Assembly: GCF_016919725.2 (NCBI RefSeq)
Contig: NZ_JAJERH010000024.1
Coordinates: forward strand, 1 to 55,580
DNA from: Virgibacillus sp. AGTR
GTDB taxonomy: Bacteria > Bacillota > Bacilli > Bacillales > Amphibacillaceae
DNA: 55,580 bases
Direction of reading: 5' to 3'
Shown: positions 1 through 8,978 of the stretch, piece by piece
Layout of the letters: the number at the start of each line of letters is the position of its first letter
Position numbering within the stretch: the stretch's first letter is position 1
Position numbers and translations under genes: made by a program
Notes under the pieces: generated by a model
The model's database searches: none
Told to the model about the DNA's origin: nothing
Seen by the model: only the letters and a program-made list of their open reading frames with translations

Positions 1-197
1 GCGGAAAGCGAAGTAATTAGTCGGAGCATTGCCAATATACATCAAACATTTCAAAATAATTACTTGGCTTAACGCAGTCATTGCACTGATTTTATACTTT
101 CTTAACTTTTTAAAAAAAAGCTAGGTACCATAAGATCCAGTTTGTATCTACTGAAATGCCGACCACATTGACGATCATACTTAACTAAGCATGAAAA

Positions 198-953
198 TCA
201 GCGTTTCTTTACCAAGCTTTCTAAGATTTCCATTCCCTTACTCTTTGTCATTACATTCTGAACATATGTGTTAACAAACGCTTGAGCCTGCGGATCATTA
301 CTAGCACCTATCTCTTTGGCAGCTGCTTCCTCGTCATATGGCGTACGTCGAAATTCATATCCCTGAGAACTGAGTAAGAGCCAATAAGCACCACGTTCAT
401 CTGCAAATGGCATTCCTACACTTCCCGCGTTAAGAATACATAGATCCCCAACCTCTGCCTTAAATTGTATATGTGTGTGTCCACATACTACAATTGGTTC
501 GTTCACATCATTAAAAATGGCTTCGAGGCGTTCCTTTGATGTATGGGGTGTAAATATCTCTTCATCGCTAGTTGGGGTAGCATGACAGAATAAAATATTA
601 CCTAACCCCTTAATATAAAGCGTTTTCTTTGTTGGCATTTTAGATAAAAAATCGCGTTGGGAGCTAGTTAGTTGATTGGCGACCCATTGTTGCTTCTCAC
701 TACCTTTTTCAGACATATGTTCGAGCGACTCACCGTCAAAGGCCATCACCACTTCTCGATCGCCATTCCCACGAATGTAGCGAGCCTTATCACCCAACTG
801 AATCAAGCGTTCTAACGTTTTTTCTGGCATAGGACCAGAAACAATATCTCCTCCAATGAAAATCAAATCCGGTTGTACCTCTTTAAGCTCGTTCAGCACT
901 GCATTGAGTGCTGGTAAATTCCCATGAATATCATAAAGAGCAGCAATTTTCAT
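198..953 (-). CDS. Calcineurin-like metallophosphoesterase (YfcE/MJ0936-like)
   Basis: A 251-residue cytoplasmic protein with the dinuclear metal motifs of the metallophosphoesterase superfamily: D8-x-H10 in YDIHGN, GGD ending at D36, a GNGDRE block near residue 63 and a CGHTHIQF block in the C-terminal half. No signal peptide or membrane segment is visible. Family members hydrolyse phosphodiesters or phosphoprotein bonds; the substrate cannot be read from sequence. The start is an ATG behind AGGAG. It stands alone on the minus strand. A clear paralogue lies at 15087-15794, sharing the same motifs and length. Confidence 0.88.
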   Translation of the reverse strand: MKIAALYDIHGNLPALNAVLNELKEVQPDLIFIGGDIVSGPMPEKTLERLIQLGDKARYIRGNGDREVVMAFDGESLEHMSEKGSEKQQWVANQLTSSQRDFLSKMPTKKTLYIKGLGNILFCHATPTSDEEIFTPHTSKERLEAIFNDVNEPIVVCGHTHIQFKAEVGDLCILNAGSVGMPFADERGAYWLLLSSQGYEFRRTPYDEEAAAKEIGASNDPQAQAFVNTYVQNVMTKSKGMEILESLVKKR

Positions 954-1091
954 TTTAACACTCCTATATCTAGTGTTCTTATATATTTCTACAGTCAGAT
1001 TGCAGAACCCTCTGTCATTTTTATGTATATTTTTTCTTAACTATTTCATTAATGGAGAGATAAATGTTAGAACAGAGCAGTAGATACAATA

Positions 1092-1119
1092 GCCTCCCCA
1101 CTTTTCCAAGTAAGGAGGC
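1092..1119 (-). terminator. Probable terminator of the MMPL operon
   Basis: A GCCTCC/GGAGGC inverted repeat with an extended stem lies just past the stop of the coiled-coil partner gene. The T-run after it on the minus strand is weak, so termination is likely but not certain. Confidence 0.5.
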
Positions 1120-1129
1120 TTATTATCTT

Positions 1130-2953
1130 TTATCTAAAAAGATCTAAAAATCGTTCCCAAATCCCCTTTTCCTCTTTTACCGGTGCCTCGGTTATTTCAG
1201 GTTCTGGAATTTTAATGCTTTCTGTTTGCAAGACAAACTGAACAACTTCGACATTCTTATTTTGGTCAGATACAAAAGACTTTGGCTCAAAATCGGAGTT
1301 ATCATATTCCTCCATCATCTCATCTGTCTCTTGTTTAATTTGTCCTGGTAAATCATTCGTCGCCTCCTGTAACTCGTTGGTGCCTTTATGCAGTTCATTT
1401 GCACCATCACTGGTTGCAGCGGTTCCTTTTTCCAGTTCTTGTATACCAGTATCTAGCTTTCCGTACGAAGATGCCAGCTTACTTACACCATCTGTATAGC
1501 TTAATAGCCCATTATGGAAAGATTGGTATTCGGAAGATAGAGAAGAAAATCCTTCTTGAAGCTGAGCCATGGCATCCATTCCATCCATGTTTTTAAGAGC
1601 CTTCTCTAATTCTGATGCCATCGCTTCTAAATTAGCTGCCATTTCCCTTGTGCCGCTAGCAGATTGATTTAGTGAATCTGTCACACTTCCAAATGCGCCT
1701 TTAACTGCATTATATGTTTGTTTTGCAGCATTTGCTGCTCTATATGTCTCTACTAATTGATTAACTACTTCCTTATTTGCATTACTTTCATATAACTTGT
1801 TTATCTGTGCTTCACTAATATTATAGGAAGGAACATTGGCGATTGCTTCATCCAACTTATGATATGCTTTGCTATAGTTTTCTTTTAACGTGTCAATACC
1901 TTGAGCGTTTTTTTTCAAGCCTCCAGCAACTTGACGGAGCCCTGCTGGTAATTCTTGAAGCTGACTAAGATCTAAATTCCCAGTACTCGCTTGAACAGAT
2001 TTATTTATCTTTTTTATTGCATCCTGAATGGAAGAAGACCCATTAACTAATACGCTAGAGGATTGATCTAGCTCTTTGATACCGCTTCGATATTCACTTG
2101 AACCATTACTTATTTCCTTTGCCCCTTGATTGAGTTCATCAATTCCAAGACTTAACTCACCAACACCTGAATTAACTTCACTAATCGCTCCAGCTAAATC
2201 CTGCATTTTCCCAGTCATGCCACCGATATCTGGACTTTCAATAGACATGGAATAAGGCGCTGCGTTTATTTCAATTGGCTGCATTTCAAAATTGGTGACA
2301 TCTGCTGATACAATTACCTCTTCTTCTTGTTCAGGCATTACCGAAAAGGTAATTTGCTTATTTTTAGCATTAGCTTCCGTTCCCTCTGGAGCTTGGATGT
2401 TATTCGCTTTTGCCGGATCAAGTGTAATGGCAATTTGTAGTATATAATTCTCAAAGAATACAGGATCTACCTCTTCATTTTTTGATGTCGATAATTGGAT
2501 TTCCAAAGATCCACTTTTTCCAGCTAAATCATTTGGTTCGATTTCTTTTCCATCCAGCAAATAGGTGATAGAAACATCCCATGGCAATGGCTGGTTTTCC
2601 ATTTTTCCCTGATAATAAAATTCTTCTTCATCTGCTTGAAAATGCACGGTATTATTCTGTTTTTTTTCCATTTCGTGCAAATTACTTAAATTCCTGATAG
2701 CTGTATAATCCCCATGATCTATCATTTTTCCTGGCTCTGTTACACGAAATGTATTCACTACATACAAATCCTGCATCATTCCATTTGCATCCATATTTCC
2801 ATATATGACTTCATCCTTGGAAGAGAACGCTCCATCGTTTTGAGTAGTAGCATCTTCCTTATCTGACTTTTCAGTGGCGAGCGTAACTGGCGGAAAGGAA
2901 GCTAATACAAGAATTGCGCTCCATATCACAAGACTTACTTTTTTTGTTCGCAC
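1130..2953 (-). CDS. Exported coiled-coil protein, YhgE/Pip-like partner of the MMPL exporter
   Basis: 607 residues from a GTG start at 2953, preferred because AAGGGG lies at good spacing and the upstream stop is only 4 nt away; a longer in-frame ATG start would overlap the exporter gene. The N-terminus is a signal sequence (charged residues, then a hydrophobic stretch to about residue 25). The middle is a predicted beta-rich extracellular part, followed by many heptad-like repeats of the type ELxxGxxEL seen in YhgE/Pip proteins, and a basic/aromatic tail. It is co-transcribed with the MMPL gene upstream, and a TetR gene is divergent, which suggests a cell-envelope export or lipid-handling system. 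The exact substrate is unknown. Confidence 0.72.
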   Translation of the reverse strand: MRTKKVSLVIWSAILVLASFPPVTLATEKSDKEDATTQNDGAFSSKDEVIYGNMDANGMMQDLYVVNTFRVTEPGKMIDHGDYTAIRNLSNLHEMEKKQNNTVHFQADEEEFYYQGKMENQPLPWDVSITYLLDGKEIEPNDLAGKSGSLEIQLSTSKNEEVDPVFFENYILQIAITLDPAKANNIQAPEGTEANAKNKQITFSVMPEQEEEVIVSADVTNFEMQPIEINAAPYSMSIESPDIGGMTGKMQDLAGAISEVNSGVGELSLGIDELNQGAKEISNGSSEYRSGIKELDQSSSVLVNGSSSIQDAIKKINKSVQASTGNLDLSQLQELPAGLRQVAGGLKKNAQGIDTLKENYSKAYHKLDEAIANVPSYNISEAQINKLYESNANKEVVNQLVETYRAANAAKQTYNAVKGAFGSVTDSLNQSASGTREMAANLEAMASELEKALKNMDGMDAMAQLQEGFSSLSSEYQSFHNGLLSYTDGVSKLASSYGKLDTGIQELEKGTAATSDGANELHKGTNELQEATNDLPGQIKQETDEMMEEYDNSDFEPKSFVSDQNKNVEVVQFVLQTESIKIPEPEITEAPVKEEKGIWERFLDLFR

Positions 2954-2957
2954 TTCA

Positions 2958-5015
2958 TCACTTCCCCTTATAAAAATTTGGTTTCCATATGGTTTTTTCA
3001 ATTATTCGGTCAAAAACGAGTAACAATGCCGGAAGGAGTAAGACAACCATTACAAATGCTAATAACGCACCTCGTCCCAGCAATAGTCCAATGGACGATA
3101 CGATCGGATTCGTTGACGTAAGCCATAAAATGAATCCAACACTGGAAAGAATGGAAGCAGAAACTCCAATGGAAAATATCTTTTCATTAATGGTCTTTCG
3201 GATGGCATCCTTAGCGGTCATTTGCTTGCGGTTTTCTTTATATGCTTCCGTTAATAAAATAGCGTAATCAACTGTTGCCGCAAGCTGTACCGTACTAATA
3301 ATCAAGTACCCTACGTATACGAGAGATGTATTTGTAAAGTATGGAATGGATAAATTAATCCATACAGCCGACTGAATCGTTACTAATAATACTACTGGAA
3401 GTGAAATCGACCGGAACGTAACCAGTAAGACAATTGCTATCATCATAACCGTCAGTACGTTTACGACTGTATTATCTTTTTCTACGATATGCTTCATGTC
3501 ATACAGAGTTACACTTTCTCCTAGCACATGATAATCATCACCATAATAGTCTGCTGCCGTTGCTTTTACTTCATCAATAAAATCAAATGTTTCTTCACCT
3601 TCAGCATCAATAGTCGAATTTAAGATAATCCGGCTATAGTTTTCTGAGTAGAACTGATCTGTTACCGATTCATCTAAATATTCAGGTGGTATAGCAGCAC
3701 TAACTGAATCAACATAGGATACAGTACTTTTTACAGCATGTAATTCATTTAAATCATCTACCAGCTTTTCCTCTTTGGCAAGATCTCCTTTCGGAACTAA
3801 TAGAACCATTGGTGTATGTTTGCCAAAACTGTCTTCAATTTTTATCGAATCACTCCCCGCACGGGTCGATTCTGGCTGATCACCAACTCCATACATGAAA
3901 TTAGTCTGACTTTGTCCTAAGAAAGCTGGGATAATCAAAACCATGACAATAATTAGCGCTGGAATACGTAGTCTTATCAGCGACTTCCCGACATTAGGAA
4001 TGCTCGGCAATAATTGTTTATGCTGTGTTCTGTCAATCCATTTATAAAACATTACGGTTAGTGCTGGTAAAAAGACCATTACACTAATGAAGCTAAGTAA
4101 GATACCTTTTACTAAATTGAGACCTAAATCTGCACCGATTTCGAAATCCATAAAGGTCAATGCAATAAATCCAAAGAACGTTGTAGAAGCACTTGCTGCA
4201 ATTGCAGGGAAAGATTGCTTCATCGCTAGTTGCATCGCTTTTTCTGGACTATTTACTTCCCTTCGGTGATCAGAAAAACTATGCAGCAGAAATATAGCAT
4301 AATCGAGCGATACGGCAAGTTGCAAAATTGGTGCAACAGATTGTGTAACAAAGGATATTTCAGAAATAAATACATTGGTACCCAAGTTAATAAGTACAGA
4401 AACTCCAATTGCTGTTAAAAAGAATACCGGCTCAGCCCATGATCTTGTGGATAGGATAAGAATTAAAATAATAATTGGTATTAGCAATGCTGCAGCATAC
4501 ATCGTCTCTTTCCCAGTCATTTTCTGTGATGTTGCTGTATCAAGTGCCTCACCAGACATCGCGTTGTCTTTACCAATTAATTGGTAGATTGCATCTGTCG
4601 TATCTACTTCTTTTCCTTCAGCAATATGAAAAGAAAACAGTGCATTCCCGTTCTTGTAATAGGATTCCACCGTATCTTCGTCTGCCATTTCTACTGGTGT
4701 TTTTATATCGATTACATCATCCAGCCACGTTACTTCTGAGACGCCATCAATGGCTTCTAGATCTTTTTTTACTGCTAAAGCCTCTTGAATACTAACATTT
4801 TTCATCATCACACGGGTATTTGCAACCGCCCCATCAAATTCTGCATCCATCGTTTCCATGGCAACGGTAGACGGTGCATCCTCCGGGAGATAATCTACCA
4901 TATTGTAGTTAACTGATACGGCAAACTGGGCAACAACACAAATAGCTGCCAATATCACAAATGTAAGTACAACCGATTTTTTATGCCTTAGTATCTGCGC
5001 TGTCCATTCAATCAG
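2958..5015 (-). CDS. MMPL/RND-family membrane exporter with a non-AUG start
   Basis: A large polytopic protein with the duplicated RND layout: TM1, an extracellular loop carrying VNYNMVDYLPEDAPS, five TM segments, then a second copy of the same plan. MMPL proteins export lipids or drugs by proton motive force. The only ordinary in-frame start (GTG at 4958) would cut off the start of TM1 and has no ribosome site. The reading frame continues upstream through a typical cytoplasmic head (LIEWTAQILRHKKS) to a CTG at 5015 placed 7 nt after AGAGAGG, with an ATT at 5012. So either CTG/ATT initiates, or one base has been gained near an ATG at 5022. It is first in an operon with the coiled-coil gene. 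Confidence 0.8.
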   Translation of the reverse strand: MIEWTAQILRHKKSVVLTFVILAAICVVAQFAVSVNYNMVDYLPEDAPSTVAMETMDAEFDGAVANTRVMMKNVSIQEALAVKKDLEAIDGVSEVTWLDDVIDIKTPVEMADEDTVESYYKNGNALFSFHIAEGKEVDTTDAIYQLIGKDNAMSGEALDTATSQKMTGKETMYAAALLIPIIILILILSTRSWAEPVFFLTAIGVSVLINLGTNVFISEISFVTQSVAPILQLAVSLDYAIFLLHSFSDHRREVNSPEKAMQLAMKQSFPAIAASASTTFFGFIALTFMDFEIGADLGLNLVKGILLSFISVMVFLPALTVMFYKWIDRTQHKQLLPSIPNVGKSLIRLRIPALIIVMVLIIPAFLGQSQTNFMYGVGDQPESTRAGSDSIKIEDSFGKHTPMVLLVPKGDLAKEEKLVDDLNELHAVKSTVSYVDSVSAAIPPEYLDESVTDQFYSENYSRIILNSTIDAEGEETFDFIDEVKATAADYYGDDYHVLGESVTLYDMKHIVEKDNTVVNVLTVMMIAIVLLVTFRSISLPVVLLVTIQSAVWINLSIPYFTNTSLVYVGYLIISTVQLAATVDYAILLTEAYKENRKQMTAKDAIRKTINEKIFSIGVSASILSSVGFILWLTSTNPIVSSIGLLLGRGALLAFVMVVLLLPALLLVFDRIIEKTIWKPNFYKGK

Positions 5016-5055
5016 TGTTCATCCTCTCTTGCATCGTTAATTCAAATCTTTTATT

Positions 5056-5085
5056 ATTATAATATACACCGTGTTGGATTAACAA
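5056..5085 (-). promoter_or_regulatory. Promoter of the MMPL operon with a palindrome in its spacer
   Basis: Reading the minus strand, TTGTTA (5080-5085) and a perfect TATAAT (5056-5061) are 18 bp apart. Between them lies the near-palindrome ACACGGTGT (5066-5074), a good place for the divergent TetR repressor to bind. Two more palindromes, GTTTATAAAC (5092-5101) and ATACGTAT (5102-5109), lie towards the tetR gene. Confidence 0.6.
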
Positions 5086-5169
5086 CAAACAGTTTATAAA
5101 CATACGTATAAAAAGCAACAGATTTTTTTGAAATGTTGGATATCAATGTAAAGAAAGTGTGAACAATGT

Positions 5170-5736
5170 ATGAACCCGAAATTAGATCGACGAAAGAAAT
5201 ATACACGCATGGTATTGAAGGATAGTTTAATTAGTTTGTTAAGCACGAAGCAAATCGCAGCAATTACCGTTAAAGAAATTTGTGAGCAAGCCGATATTAA
5301 CCGTTCTACCTTTTACACACACTACAAAGATCAATTTGATTTACTTAGACAAATAGAAGAAGAAATCATTGCAGATATGAACACCTATTTAAGTCAACAT
5401 AATTTTAGTGAAATCGAGAAGTCGTTACAAACAACAGAAAGACTATTGGAGTATATCGTTTCAAAGTCTGATATCTGTAACGTCCTATTAAATGAAAATG
5501 GGGATACTTCTTTTGAGCGAAGAGTAATGGAAGTAGCACGTAGCTTTCTCATTACTACGTGGATGGATTGTCAGGAAAATGATGCGGCTGTATCTGAATA
5601 CATAAGTACATTTATTATAAGCGGAAGTATTCACGTCATTAAACATTGGCTTGCCAACAACATGGATAAAACACCTCAGCAAATTGCCCAAATCATTAAC
5701 AGCATTGCCATTAATGGAATAGATCAAAACTCTTGA
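5170..5736 (+). CDS. TetR/AcrR-family transcriptional regulator
   Basis: 188 residues. The N-terminal 60 residues hold a TetR helix-turn-helix (ITVKEICEQADINRSTFYTHYKDQFDLL); the all-helical C-terminal part would be the ligand and dimer domain. It starts at an ATG and is divergent from the MMPL operon with a 154-bp gap that contains three short palindromes. By context it most likely represses the exporter operon and itself until a ligand binds; this is inferred, not shown. Confidence 0.88.
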   Translation: MNPKLDRRKKYTRMVLKDSLISLLSTKQIAAITVKEICEQADINRSTFYTHYKDQFDLLRQIEEEIIADMNTYLSQHNFSEIEKSLQTTERLLEYIVSKSDICNVLLNENGDTSFERRVMEVARSFLITTWMDCQENDAAVSEYISTFIISGSIHVIKHWLANNMDKTPQQIAQIINSIAINGIDQNS

Positions 5737-5803
5737 TCTATAACGTACGGAAAAACACACATCATTTCGTTCAGTTTTCAAATACAGATAAACCAAGACT
5801 TTC

Positions 5804-5842
5804 AAAAGATGATTACGACATAAATTCGTGGTCATCTTTTTA
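5804..5842 (+). terminator. Terminator of the tetR gene
   Basis: AAAAGATGA pairs with TCATCTTTT around a short imperfect inner stem and is followed by a T-run, about 65 nt after the tetR stop codon. Confidence 0.75.
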
Positions 5843-5897
5843 TGCATTTTAGTCATAGCATATTTTCAAGCTTAAATTCATTAACAATAAGAAACCC

Positions 5898-6090
5898 GAT
5901 AAAGTGAAACATCAATCAGTTAAAGGGTTTGGTTTATCCCCACTGATTGTTCGTGCCACAAGGGTATGAACTAAAGGTCCTAAAACCAATTCGACATTTA
6001 CTGGCAGTTGCCCCCCTCTTATCCATATTGGTTCACTTTATTGCTTGAAGTGGGAGCTTACTGCAAGTTATATGCGGGATAAAGTGAAAT
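5898..6090. repeat. Non-coding repeat family R1, copy A
   Basis: About 190 bp, bounded on both sides by GATAAAGTGAAA. An inner GGTTCACTTTATTG (about 6030-6043) is the inverted form of the left end. The core carries CCACAAGGGTATGA and CGACATTTACTGGCAGTTG, shared with copies at 8662, 39311 and (inverted) 41745. The right part, CTTGAAGTGGGAGCTTACTGC, resembles the right end of IS200/IS605-type elements, and the core could be an omega-RNA-like remnant without tnpB. That assignment is inference; the repetition is seen directly. Confidence 0.7.
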
Positions 6091-6095
6091 TTCAA

Positions 6096-6407
6096 TTATT
6101 TGAACTGATTATAGTACTCTTTCGGATTAGAAATATGGTTCTCAACAAAAAATCTAGCTTCGGCTTTAATCATGCTTGTATAAGCGTTGTTGTCCATCGT
6201 ATTATTTTCTAATCCTTCCACATTCCCCTTTACATGGACTCTATTTGCCTTTAAATCTACAAGCACGGTTAAATAAATTTTGTCATGAGATGATACAGTT
6301 CCAGTTACTTGTTTTTTCTCTAAATCGACAATAGGATATTCTACCTTCACTCCTATTGGTTTAAATATAGTATATCCCTCATTTGATTTCTCCTTTTTAT
6401 GTTTCAT
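6096..6407 (-). CDS. Hypothetical protein
   Basis: 103 residues, ATG start behind GGTGAGGG. The N-terminus is lysine-rich and no membrane segment or known motif is visible. The middle has alternating hydrophobic residues typical of beta strands (KIYLTVLVDLKANRVHVKG), and the C-terminus ends in HISNPKEYYNQFK. I do not recognise the family. It is isolated between two non-coding repeats, so acquisition by transfer is possible. Confidence 0.55.
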   Translation of the reverse strand: MKHKKEKSNEGYTIFKPIGVKVEYPIVDLEKKQVTGTVSSHDKIYLTVLVDLKANRVHVKGNVEGLENNTMDNNAYTSMIKAEARFFVENHISNPKEYYNQFK

Positions 6408-6454
6408 CTGAAATATTCCCTCACCTTTACCATTGTTAAACGAGTCTTATACGC

Positions 6455-6565
6455 CCATAAGGTGAAATCCCTTCCACCAACCTACAATAATGACTCGCAA
6501 GCGTGAACTACTCCCACCACTAACCACCCTTACGGGTTGCTTGAAGTGGGGGGTTTCTCGGGTAA
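6455..6565. repeat. IS200/IS605-like end remnant related to repeat R1
   Basis: Starts with CATAAGGTGAAAT, a variant of the R1 end. It contains CCCACCACTAACCACCC, which folds back imperfectly on GGGTTGCTTGAAGTGGGG. This hairpin with CCCACTTCAAGC on the minus strand looks like the end of a tnpB-type insertion element. No transposase is left nearby. Confidence 0.5.
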
Positions 6566-6735
6566 TCGCCACTTTTGGTAGCTGACGAACCGCCAGTCGT
6601 CAACAAACAAAAACTTCTTGACCAAAACATTTCTTTCCATAACTTTTTACGAACAGGAGGAAAATCCCTCTTGATAAGTCTTGAACTGGCACTTTTATAG
6701 GCATTGATGAATTTCGACCTTTATAGAACCAAAAA

Positions 6736-7338
6736 TTAATGATTATTGCGTTGCTCATGATTTAATATTAGCTCATACATGCTACATTCATGGACTCTGT
6801 TAAATCTATTCAAGATTTCTTCGTTGTTACCTGTATAGTGGGCGCATGCGGAAACTGGTGTTAATTGTAATACTTCTGATTTCAGCGTGCCTTCTACCTC
6901 TTTCCCCTCTATATAAACATGAAAATAAGCATCCTTTTTTATAAAATGATTTGATTCATACCAGCTGTTCACCCATCTATCATCCCGTGTCCATGCTTCG
7001 ATTCGACGAATCCCCATATCTCTAAGATATTTAATGGCTTTGTCTAATAGTGCTGTAGCAACTCCCTTTCTTTGAAAGTCTGGATGAACTGCAATATGCC
7101 AAATCATTCCGCTAATTATATTTTCATTAGAACAGATTGTATTTGGTTTCTGCTCACATTCAATATCCATGATACCTATAATCTGGTTACCCTCTTCTGC
7201 AACTAGTTCAACAGATGGATGAGCATAATTTTCCTTCTCTCTTCGTACATCATCAAAATAAGCAGTATCCAGGAATGATAATACTCGACATCGCAACCAG
7301 CCTTTCTCATCATTATCTTCGTATGTCCTAATTACCAT
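6736..7338 (-). CDS. GNAT-family N-acetyltransferase
   Basis: 200 residues. The acetyl-CoA-binding motif A is clear at about residues 88-105 (HPDFQRKGVATALLDKAIKYL, with the Q/R-x-x-G-x-A signature), preceded by the strand IWHIAV and followed by a motif-B like GIRRIEAWTRDD. Such enzymes move an acetyl group from acetyl-CoA to an amine; the substrate is unknown. The start ATG follows GGAGTG by 5 nt. It lies 29 nt downstream of the TPR gene on the same strand and may be co-transcribed with it. Confidence 0.85.
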   Translation of the reverse strand: MVIRTYEDNDEKGWLRCRVLSFLDTAYFDDVRREKENYAHPSVELVAEEGNQIIGIMDIECEQKPNTICSNENIISGMIWHIAVHPDFQRKGVATALLDKAIKYLRDMGIRRIEAWTRDDRWVNSWYESNHFIKKDAYFHVYIEGKEVEGTLKSEVLQLTPVSACAHYTGNNEEILNRFNRVHECSMYELILNHEQRNNH

Positions 7339-7367
7339 GTAATCACTCCAAACCTACATGTTCTAAT

Positions 7368-7856
7368 CTACTTCCAAATGTTATCTAATTGATTAGCATA
7401 GAAATTAATTGCTTTTTTGTAGCGTTCTATCTTTTCATCAGTTGTCGTATCTACTAGACAGTTTAGTAATATCTCCATTGCTTTACTATGTTCACTTAGA
7501 TTATATAACGTCATTGAATAGAACGTTTGAATGGCTCGATTATCAGGAAATAACTCGATAGCCTTTAGAAATGTATCTTTTGACTTTTCATATTCGCCTA
7601 ATGTTCTATACGTACTCCCTAGCCCCAATAATGCGTCTTCCAACTCCTCTGATGATAACCCTAATTGAATCGCTTTTTCATAATAAGGTACAGCTTGTAT
7701 TTCTACTCCTAGTAAGTCAAAACTCCAAGCACATTGATAATTTATCGATGCATTTTCAGGAAATTGCTGTACCAGTTTGATGAGCAATTCATTCGATTCT
7801 TTATGGTTTCCATTTTTACGTAAGTGAATCGCTTTTTCTAATTCTCTTTTCATCAT
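7368..7856 (-). CDS. Tetratricopeptide-repeat protein
   Basis: 162 residues made almost wholly of helical TPR units: about four repeats with the W/L-G-x-Y-A/F-P spacing, for example YYEKAIQLG, LGLGSTYRTLGEYEKSKDTF and KAIELFPDN. No catalytic motif is visible, so it probably acts as a protein-binding scaffold in the cytoplasm. The start is one of two adjacent ATGs behind GGAGC. Its partner is unknown; the acetyltransferase gene follows directly. Confidence 0.75.
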   Translation of the reverse strand: MMKRELEKAIHLRKNGNHKESNELLIKLVQQFPENASINYQCAWSFDLLGVEIQAVPYYEKAIQLGLSSEELEDALLGLGSTYRTLGEYEKSKDTFLKAIELFPDNRAIQTFYSMTLYNLSEHSKAMEILLNCLVDTTTDEKIERYKKAINFYANQLDNIWK

Positions 7857-7942
7857 TTTCAGCTCCGATGTTTTTATTAGATTGGATTCCGTAACTCGAT
7901 TATTGATTAAATTATCTACAATCCAAGTCGGTGATACATAGG

Positions 7943-8503
7943 TTATACGTTTGCTTCCAAAGTTACTATTCTTTGAATAACAGACTGAACTTCTGTCTCT
8001 TTTTTGATTACAAATAAATGATCTGCTTCGTCTATCAATGGTGCTTTTATATCCTCCTTATCCGTTTCCGCTTGTTGTCGCGTAAGCACTTCTTCAAAAT
8101 TGGAAACAAACCTAAATATAGCTGTACTGCGCTGACTTTTAATCACTCGCTCTTGCAGAATAGGATCAGGGATATCAAAATTAACAAGAATGCTAGTAAA
8201 ACCGTTACGTTGAAAATACGAAAGCAGTTCTAAACGATCCTTGCGAGAACGATTTGAGTTACAAAGAATGAGATGTAAATTAGTTTGTTGAACAGCATAA
8301 CTAACAATTGATTGTGTGATCGTGTATTTAATAGCATTGGGCCCTTGTTTTGGTAGTAAGGGTTTGTAATAGGTGTTGATGAATTCAGCATGGTTATCTT
8401 GGTCGATCACCAATGAATGATGTAGCTGTTGCTCAAGGGCTTTAGCAAATGTAGTTTTCCCGCTATGTGTTTTACCAACTGTAATAATTACTAATCTTTT
8501 CAA
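7943..8503 (-). CDS. P-loop ATP-binding protein (kinase/zeta-toxin-like)
   Basis: 186 residues. A Walker A motif sits at the very N-terminus (VGKTHSGKTTFAKAL), followed by an aspartate-rich strand (LVIDQDNHAEF) and an arginine lid region near residue 125 (RVIKSQRST). This is the layout of small nucleoside/shikimate-type kinases and zeta-toxin-like proteins. The substrate is not clear. I prefer the TTG at 8503, because AGAGGA is 8 nt upstream; a GTG at 8509 is too close to that site. No antitoxin-like gene is adjacent. Confidence 0.72.
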   Translation of the reverse strand: MKRLVIITVGKTHSGKTTFAKALEQQLHHSLVIDQDNHAEFINTYYKPLLPKQGPNAIKYTITQSIVSYAVQQTNLHLILCNSNRSRKDRLELLSYFQRNGFTSILVNFDIPDPILQERVIKSQRSTAIFRFVSNFEEVLTRQQAETDKEDIKAPLIDEADHLFVIKKETEVQSVIQRIVTLEANV

Positions 8504-8661
8504 TAGCACATTCCTCTTCTAAATTTTTATGCTGAAAATTTAGAATTCGATAGATTATTACTAATTTCCTTCTTCTCATTTATAAATGAATTATAGAAAG
8601 GCATAGAATAACATGTTACCCATTTTAAAATCTGGATATAAAAGAGAAAAATGACATCCCT

Positions 8662-8817
8662 CATTAAAGTGAAACCTCAAACAGTGGGGGTTTGTTTTAT
8701 CCCACACAGATTGTTCGTACCACAAGGGTATGACCTAAAAGCCTTCGAACTAATCGGACATTTACTGACAGTCGATCCCCCACTTCCCCATATTGGGGAT
8801 GACGTTTCACCTTATGA
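8662..8817. repeat. Non-coding repeat family R1, copy B
   Basis: About 156 bp with ends that are inverted repeats of each other: CATTAAAGTGAAAC on the left and GTTTCACCTTATG on the right. The core has CCACAAGGGTATGA and CGGACATTTACTGACAGTCGA. It lacks the IS605-like tail seen in copies A and C, so it may be the minimal unit. The 22-nt piece at 18480-18501 is identical to part of this copy. Confidence 0.7.
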
Positions 8818-8861
8818 GAAATGATTACAAAAATAACAGCTATCAAATAATAAGGTAAAGA

Positions 8862-8894
8862 CAAAAAAATAACGATTCCTCTGTTGAAGAATCG
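8862..8894 (-). terminator. Terminator of the XRE/membrane-protein pair
   Basis: On the minus strand CGATTC and GAATCG pair around a short loop and are followed by a run of seven T. A second hairpin, AGCTTGTA/TACAAGCT with six T on the plus strand (8897-8936), lies beside it. Confidence 0.65.
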
Positions 8895-8978
8895 CCAGCT
8901 TGTAAATAAACCCCTATGTTTTCTACAAGCTTTTTTGTACTGGTAGGCTGCTCGCTCTTTTTTAGTCTGTAAAATGAA

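Noticed and set aside
4475-4795. 106-codon plus-strand open frame inside the MMPL gene
   Set aside because: Fully antisense to a clearly recognised exporter, no ribosome site and a composition typical of a shadow frame.
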